Origin: Candidatus Levyibacteriota bacterium
GTDB taxonomy: Bacteria > Patescibacteriota > Microgenomatia > Levybacterales > UBA12049
Reading direction: 5' to 3'
NCBI GenBank assembly: GCA_903872785.1
Contig: CAIQLZ010000018.1
Location: forward strand, 1 to 19,070
DNA: 19,070 nucleotides
The notes under the pieces are model-generated. The model worked only from the letters and a program-made list of their open reading frames with translations, made no database searches and was not told where the DNA came from. Below are positions 14,512 to 19,070 of the stretch, one piece after another. Position numbers and translations under genes: made by a program. Each line of letters starts with the position of its first letter. Position 1 is the stretch's first letter.

Positions 14512-16100
14512 ATTTTACCTAACATACCTATTATATATTTTTCAAAAGAAAAAGTGAAAGTAGATTTTAATTGGCTTTTATTAAGCCACCCCACTTGATT
14601 ATTGTAAACTGAAGACGGATTAACTGTTATCCAGATGCCCTTTTTTATATCCAATTTCGCCGGATTTACGTCACCCAAATCAACTACTCTAACTGGTTTT
14701 ATTAAAACAGAATGTGCCTTATCCGGACAATCCTTTCCATAACAATTGACACCAATCTTTACACCGTTTATGTCTAATTTATTTTCACTTCTTAATAAAA
14801 GACTTAAAGGCAGACTGAACTTATAATTTTGATACTTATAATCGTAAATTGAGAATTTTTGATTTGGATACTTCTCATTAAGGCTTTTAATAATCGTTTC
14901 TTCCCATACCATTATATTTTTATAACCTAAAATATTTTTTACGGTTATTAAATTTATAAATATAAGCAGTATTAGAACAGTCAATCCCGCTAATTTAATT
15001 ATTCTATTTTTGAAACTAAAAAATTGATTAATCATAAATGCGGTAAAAATCAGAATAAGGGGAGATAAATATAGCATATAATTATCTGACCTTTCTCCCC
15101 TGTAGGATTTATTTATAAAAAGTAATATTAAAAATATTATTCCCAAAGACAACATTTGAGAAAAAACTTTTTTACGCAAAACAGATAAAACAAAAGCCAA
15201 TCCGCTTGCAATAAATAAAATTAAACCAATCCAGAAATAATTACCGGTATCCCTGGCCCAATATGAAGGAAAATATTTAAACAGAAATAGCCTCCAGCTG
15301 TTAGGAAAATAAATTCTATACTGCCCTATAAGCAAATAGTCGAGGATGTTTCTGGTATTAGCAAAATTCTGATGAAAATCCCAATATAATATCGGCAAAG
15401 ATATGACAAAAACTCCCAAAAGAGCAAGAAAAAAAGCAATTATTTTATTTTTCAAAGAACTCTTAGGAACAAATAAAACAGCCGGAAGAAAAACCAGTAA
15501 GCTTATCGCCTGATAATGCATGTTTATTGCCAACCCAATTGACAGTCCCATTAAAAGACTAAAAATAGACTTGTTTTTCTGCCAAAGCTTAACGAAAAAA
15601 ATTATTGTTAAAATTGAAAAAACTATAACAAAACCGGGATTACTAAGTTCAATTGCTATCCCGACATACTGGGGAGAAAGCATTGCTAAAACTCCTATAA
15701 TAAGAGAAAAACTTCTTCCGACTAAAATTTTTCCCAGATACATGAGGAGAATAACGCTGATAACGCTGACTAACCCGGTAAGAACCCAGGGAGCAGTTAA
15801 AAAAGGGAAAATCATATAAGAAGCCATTATCAGCCAGTAATAAATTCCGCCGGTAACAAATGGTCCGGCAGAGCTAAACGGCCCCATCATAGGCAATTGA
15901 TGTCTGTGTAGCGCTTCAAGAGCGATTAATGCATCCCTGGCGCTGTCTGCACCTATTCCCCATCTGCCTGAAAAGTCATAGAACCTAATGACAAAAGACA
16001 ATAAAACAATTAAGATTACCGAAATTCTATATTTATCAGGATTTTTAAAATAACTGAAGATTTTTAAATTATCAAAACTTTTTAAGAATTTTTTATACAT
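14508..16100 (-). CDS. GT-C membrane glycosyltransferase, PMT/ArnT-like
   Basis: A 530-residue polytopic protein. After a short basic cytoplasmic N-terminus and a first membrane helix (about 26-42) comes an extracytoplasmic loop GIGADSARD (48-56), whose acidic residues correspond to the catalytic or metal-site aspartates of GT-C enzymes that use polyprenyl-phosphate sugars. About ten further hydrophobic segments follow, then a soluble C-terminal domain from roughly residue 400. It would transfer a lipid-linked sugar to a glycan or protein outside the membrane, possibly the product of the DPM1-like enzyme at 7236-7985. It starts at ATG 16100, 8 bases inside the upstream glycosyltransferase gene, with a TTG at 16109 as alternative. 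The partial gene at 18623 carries a similar loop. Confidence 0.8.
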   Translation of the reverse strand: MYKKFLKSFDNLKIFSYFKNPDKYRISVILIVLLSFVIRFYDFSGRWGIGADSARDALIALEALHRHQLPMMGPFSSAGPFVTGGIYYWLIMASYMIFPFLTAPWVLTGLVSVISVILLMYLGKILVGRSFSLIIGVLAMLSPQYVGIAIELSNPGFVIVFSILTIIFFVKLWQKNKSIFSLLMGLSIGLAINMHYQAISLLVFLPAVLFVPKSSLKNKIIAFFLALLGVFVISLPILYWDFHQNFANTRNILDYLLIGQYRIYFPNSWRLFLFKYFPSYWARDTGNYFWIGLILFIASGLAFVLSVLRKKVFSQMLSLGIIFLILLFINKSYRGERSDNYMLYLSPLILIFTAFMINQFFSFKNRIIKLAGLTVLILLIFINLITVKNILGYKNIMVWEETIIKSLNEKYPNQKFSIYDYKYQNYKFSLPLSLLLRSENKLDINGVKIGVNCYGKDCPDKAHSVLIKPVRVVDLGDVNPAKLDIKKGIWITVNPSSVYNNQVGWLNKSQLKSTFTFSFEKYIIGMLGKI

Positions 16101-16878
16101 TTTTACCAAAAAGGTAATTCAAATAAGAAACGGGAAACCTAAGTGCGGAGAAAAATGAAAATACAAAACCTTCCCAGGAATCCATAAGTCCTTTGTGCCT
16201 AATATAAGTAGTCAGAAACCAATGGGACGGTTTAATAACCAAATATCCTGTCCCATATAAAAATTTCTGCAAGCTATTTTTATTCTTTAACTCTTCTTTT
16301 ATCTGATTTGCAAAAAAAACGTTATATCTATTCCATTTCTTAATATAATGGGAAAAATCTTTATACGGATAATGCTGGAGTGCATTTTTAAGATAACCCG
16401 CTTCCCCCTCAACGACAGCCTGTTCATGAACATCTTTTTGAAGAAGTCGGCCTTTTCCGTTCCTGTAGAGCCTTAAAGTGTAATCAGGATACTGTCCGCC
16501 TTTCATTAAAAATCTGCCCAGGAACCAATTTTTTCTTGGCATCCAATATCCCGCAAATTCCCCCAGGTTCTTATTTAGAATTTCTTTAATTTCCTTTTTT
16601 TGTTCTTCGGAGACGCGTTCATCTGCATCTAATTGTAAAATCCAATCACAGACAGCCATGTCTATGGCCATCTGTTTGTTAATATGGAAATTTGCTTTAT
16701 TTGTGGTTATTTTTACTTTTGCGCCATACTTTTTGGCAATTTCTGCGGTTTTATCCTCGGAAGAACCATCAACAACAATAATTTCATCCGCCAGCCCCTT
16801 AACGCTATCAAGGCAGACAGGTAAATTTTCTTCTTCATTATAGGTTGCTAAGACAACCGAAAGGCTATTTTTCTTCAT
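16093..16878 (-). CDS. Family 2 glycosyltransferase, WaaE/KdtX-like
   Basis: A 261-residue GT-A enzyme. SVVLATYNEEENL (7-19), IIVVDGSSEDKT (33-44), NFHINKQMA (63-71) and LQLDADERVS with the DxD metal site (84-86) give the core; YWMPRKNWFLGRFL and the later KDVHEQ segment are characteristic of the WaaE/KdtX-type lipopolysaccharide-core or capsule glucosyltransferase group. A hydrophobic C-terminus suggests membrane association. The ATG at 16878 is taken rather than a TTG at 16887; TATGAT lies eight bases before it, so it may be transcribed with almost no leader as well as from the gene upstream, whose stop is 23 bases away. The acceptor is not predictable. Confidence 0.9.
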   Translation of the reverse strand: MKKNSLSVVLATYNEEENLPVCLDSVKGLADEIIVVDGSSEDKTAEIAKKYGAKVKITTNKANFHINKQMAIDMAVCDWILQLDADERVSEEQKKEIKEILNKNLGEFAGYWMPRKNWFLGRFLMKGGQYPDYTLRLYRNGKGRLLQKDVHEQAVVEGEAGYLKNALQHYPYKDFSHYIKKWNRYNVFFANQIKEELKNKNSLQKFLYGTGYLVIKPSHWFLTTYIRHKGLMDSWEGFVFSFFSALRFPVSYLNYLFGKNV

Positions 16879-16886
16879 ACTCGCCA

Positions 16887-16892
16887 ATCATA
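16887..16892 (-). promoter_or_regulatory. Possible extended -10 before the WaaE-like gene
   Basis: TGT-TATGAT (extended -10 form) on the minus strand lies eight bases before the ATG at 16878, in the 23-base gap after the previous gene. Spacing is compatible with a leader of zero to two bases. It is weaker than the examples at 8549 and 9892. Confidence 0.3.
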
Positions 16893-16901
16893 ACATCAAA
16901 A

Positions 16902-18533
16902 TCACTTCTTTACAATTCTAAAGCCGGCAAAACCCAATAGAAAAATCAAGCTGATAAACGATATTGCATCCGCAAATCGCCTCAGTTTAGTTTCCCCGTA
17001 AATTGCTTCAATTCTATAGCTGCCCTGATCAAGAAAGAAAGTCATAATTCCATGATAATGCTGATCCTGGAATTGAATGTTAAGCGGCTGACCGTTAGCT
17101 AAAATTCTCCAGCCGGGAAAAAAAAGCGTATTTTCGGCAAATAATGTTCTTCTACTAACCTTAACCGTATAAGCATGGTAGATGCTGGTTCTTTTTATTT
17201 CCGTTACGAAGGCTGCTCCGTCCAGAACTTCTAAATGAGCTTTTGGCCTATGCTCCATAAATCTAACTGACCAAACAGGACTGCTTTCCCCGGTATCGGT
17301 CGTACCGCTGTAGATACCTGTATAAAAACTTTCCGGACGGTAGAGATAATCTTTAGGTTTAATATAATCTTTGCCGATAAATAAAATTATGGCTATAAAA
17401 ATTACCGCCAGATACAGCTGGATCTTTTTGGGAAAAACTTGCAGCAATAACGCACCCAAAACAGCTGTGGAAAAAACCGTAATCGCCAGAAACCTCCAGG
17501 GAAACTGAAAATTCTGCAAAAGCATTATTTTAGCCCAAAGAAGGCTAGATACAGGCAACATTAAAAAAACAGCAGCAAGCGTATATAGGACAGAGATCAT
17601 TACTAGGAAATAATTTTTATCTTTTTTTCTGAAGAATAAAAAGCCGGCAACCGGAGATAAAATCAGCCCAATCCACTGGAAAATTCCCAATTGAACAGTA
17701 AACTGACCGGTTCCTCCGTAATTCCACTGACCGTAGAATAATTGCTTAACTGAAACAAATCTGCCAAGATACCCTCCTTTGGTAACGATATCCCTTAAAG
17801 TATATTTCCCTTCCAAAATTCCGGGTATCCAGAAAAAAGCCGCCAAACCAAAACCCAACAGAATTAAAAAGATTAAACTTTTAAGATAAAATTTACGGTC
17901 TTTGGAGGAATAATAAAGCAAAACTCCGTAAGCCAGAATAAAGGGAAGAAACATCAGGCTTATTGCGTTATGAGCTAGTATCAATAATGCCAAAAAAATC
18001 CCGCCTGATACCGAAAATTTATAATCTGTTTTTTTATGTAATTTATGAATAAACAATAAAATTAAAGGAATAAATACAAAGGCCAAATTTTCACCAATAT
18101 CCCCTCTGACATAAGTTTCGACGAAGCGATAAGGAGCATAGACATATAAAGCTGAGCCAAACAATGCCGGAACCAAACTTAAAAATTCGGCTAACCAAAG
18201 ATACATAAAAAATAAGGACAAAACCATCCCTAAGACAAAAACTACTTTTGCCGAAGCAACTAAAGAAAAGCCTAATAGATGAAAAAAGGAAGCAAGATAT
18301 GAAGGCAAAGGATATAAAAATTCGAGTATCGGATGCCCGTATCCCCAATTGAGATTTCCCGCCCAGCGGGGAATTAAATTCCCCTCAGCAAGATTCTGAT
18401 AGAAATTGGCAATTCTTGCTACGTGGTCCTGCCCATCATGAGTTAACGGTAAACCCGGATGAAACAGATATATAACCGAAAATAAAGACAGAGTAACTAA
18501 TGCTAATGTTAAAAGTGGGTTAAATTTACGCAT
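16902..18533 (-). CDS. Polytopic membrane protein of the PF10131 (6-pyruvoyl-tetrahydropterin synthase-related)/YfhO-like type
   Basis: A 543-residue integral membrane protein with about a dozen hydrophobic segments. After the first helix comes LPLTHDGQDHVARIANFYQ (28-46), then IPRWAGNLNWGYGHPILEF (54-72) and YPLPSYLASFFH, a block characteristic of the PF10131 family and reminiscent of the first extracytoplasmic loop of GT-C glycosyltransferases, with Asp33/Asp36 as candidate acidic site residues. The C-terminal extracytoplasmic region includes FFPGWRILANGQPL, a beta-rich pattern shared with YfhO proteins. The Pfam name is historical and does not imply pterin synthesis. Lipid-linked sugar transfer is the best guess. 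ATG 18533 has AAGGG seven bases upstream; an in-frame codon at 18581 is less likely. It is the first gene of the right block. Confidence 0.75.
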   Translation of the reverse strand: MRKFNPLLTLALVTLSLFSVIYLFHPGLPLTHDGQDHVARIANFYQNLAEGNLIPRWAGNLNWGYGHPILEFLYPLPSYLASFFHLLGFSLVASAKVVFVLGMVLSLFFMYLWLAEFLSLVPALFGSALYVYAPYRFVETYVRGDIGENLAFVFIPLILLFIHKLHKKTDYKFSVSGGIFLALLILAHNAISLMFLPFILAYGVLLYYSSKDRKFYLKSLIFLILLGFGLAAFFWIPGILEGKYTLRDIVTKGGYLGRFVSVKQLFYGQWNYGGTGQFTVQLGIFQWIGLILSPVAGFLFFRKKDKNYFLVMISVLYTLAAVFLMLPVSSLLWAKIMLLQNFQFPWRFLAITVFSTAVLGALLLQVFPKKIQLYLAVIFIAIILFIGKDYIKPKDYLYRPESFYTGIYSGTTDTGESSPVWSVRFMEHRPKAHLEVLDGAAFVTEIKRTSIYHAYTVKVSRRTLFAENTLFFPGWRILANGQPLNIQFQDQHYHGIMTFFLDQGSYRIEAIYGETKLRRFADAISFISLIFLLGFAGFRIVKK

Positions 18534-18540
18534 TCTTATA

Positions 18541-18545
18541 CCCTT
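18541..18545 (-). promoter_or_regulatory. Shine-Dalgarno of the PF10131-like gene
   Basis: AAGGG on the minus strand with a seven-base spacer to ATG 18533 decides the start. This gene therefore appears to have a normal leader, unlike its divergent neighbour. Confidence 0.5.
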
Positions 18546-18610
18546 ATCTGCTAAATTTATGAGACACAACCATCTTAGCAAATTTAGTAAGCATTTTAAA
18601 GTTTAAATGC

Positions 18611-18616
18611 TATAAT
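18611..18616 (+). promoter_or_regulatory. Extended -10 promoter for a leaderless GT-C transcript
   Basis: TGC-TATAAT is followed by exactly six bases and the GTG at 18623, the same geometry as at the flippase and cupin genes. No clear -35. It lies in the 89-base divergent gap with the PF10131-like gene. Confidence 0.5.
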
Positions 18617-18622
18617 TTACTG

Positions 18623-19070
18623 GTGACTTCAATCTTGAAAAAAATATTTCCCGTTGGAATATTTCTTTCCACCTTGTCTTATTTTTGGTTTGCTTTGAAC
18701 GGAGACGTACACTTCAGTTCCGACATAGCGCGGGATTTTTTATTATTTAATGAAATTGACGTGAAAAAGATCATCCTTATCGGACCTAAATCAAGCGTAA
18801 TGGGACTTTTTCACGGACCACTCTGGCTGTATCTTAATTATCCTGCTTATTTAATCGGACATGGAAACCCCATTACAATCGAATATTTCTGGATAATCTT
18901 AACCGTTTTATTTGTCTATTCCTGTTATTATGTTGGGAAAAAACTTTTCAATGCCAACACGGGATATTTATTTGCGCTTATGACGTCCCTATATATGTTT
19001 TTCCATGTAAACGAGTACTTTAACCCCATTGGAACAATGTTTTTGATTCCGATAAACCTTTATCTTTTTA
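18623..19070 (+). CDS. GT-C-like membrane glycosyltransferase, C-terminus beyond the window
   Basis: An open frame of 149 complete codons running off the right edge. A first membrane helix (about 8-25) is followed by HFSSDIARDFLLF (30-42), then GPKSS (54-58) and a GPLWLYL segment (65-71). This S/D-x-A-R-D loop followed by GP-x-SS and an aromatic helix matches, residue for residue in spacing, the loop in the 14508-16100 protein (ADSARD, GPFSS), so the two are probably paralogous PMT-type transferases. GTG 18623 is chosen because a consensus extended -10 sits six bases before it and no ATG occurs in frame near the N-terminus. Function beyond polyprenyl-sugar transfer cannot be assigned. Confidence 0.75.
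   Translation, partial: MTSILKKIFPVGIFLSTLSYFWFALNGDVHFSSDIARDFLLFNEIDVKKIILIGPKSSVMGLFHGPLWLYLNYPAYLIGHGNPITIEYFWIILTVLFVYSCYYVGKKLFNANTGYLFALMTSLYMFFHVNEYFNPIGTMFLIPINLYLF

Noticed and set aside
16902..18533. 6-pyruvoyl-tetrahydropterin synthase
   Set aside because: The match is to the membrane family PF10131, whose name is misleading; the protein is a polytopic membrane protein without the zinc-binding histidines of a pterin enzyme.
1..19070. Possible UGA-as-glycine genetic code, as in some CPR lineages
   Set aside because: TGA ends several intact genes at ATGA junctions where family length is as expected, and no family domain continues through a TGA.

Overview
The window is AT-rich, very gene-dense bacterial DNA devoted almost entirely to making and exporting a surface glycan. 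Short genes, four-base stop/start overlaps, promoters set almost directly on start codons, the protein repertoire (a PF10131-type membrane protein, GT-C glycosyltransferases with an S/D-x-A-R-D motif, an archaeal-type PEP carboxylase) and a heptamer tandem repeat inside a glycosyltransferase all suggest Candidatus Patescibacteria (CPR), probably Microgenomates. That assignment is an inference. TGA is used as a normal stop, so this is not the Gracilibacteria/Absconditabacteria code. I saw no rRNA, tRNA, CRISPR array or insertion sequence, and no intergenic stretch longer than about 110 bases.

Left block (1-9885, all minus strand, transcribed right to left): a Wzx-type flippase, an RmlC-like cupin, a family 2 glycosyltransferase, glucose-1-phosphate cytidylyltransferase (rfbF), a CDP-glucose 4,6-dehydratase-like SDR (rfbG), archaeal-type PEP carboxylase, a transaldolase, an acetolactate-synthase-like ThDP enzyme, an SDR epimerase/reductase and the start of a HAD phosphatase cut by the window edge. 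RfbF and RfbG should give CDP-4-keto-6-deoxyglucose. The usual next enzyme of 3,6-dideoxysugar synthesis (RfbH) is not in the window; carbon-carbon bond enzymes are present instead.

Middle block (9981-12483, plus strand): a transketolase split into an N-terminal ThDP-binding protein and a pyrimidine-binding-domain protein lacking the usual third domain, followed by a flavin amine-oxidase-type oxidoreductase. It diverges from the flippase and converges with, and overlaps by 17 bases, the next block.

Right block (12467-18533, minus strand): a PF10131-like polytopic membrane protein, a WaaE-like glycosyltransferase, a GT-C membrane glycosyltransferase, UDP-glucose 4-epimerase (galE) and a GT4 glycosyltransferase. 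A second GT-C-like gene runs off the right edge on the plus strand (18623 onward).

The most interesting feature is a set of four carbon-carbon bond-forming or -breaking activities (YerE/IlvB-like ThDP enzyme, transaldolase, PEP carboxylase, truncated split transketolase) interleaved with CDP-sugar genes. PEP carboxylase shares an ATGA stop/start with the dehydratase. A dedicated pathway to a branched or extended-chain CDP-sugar is a reasonable hypothesis but is not demonstrated here. A second theme is probable leaderless transcription: three genes have a -10-like hexamer exactly six bases before the start codon.
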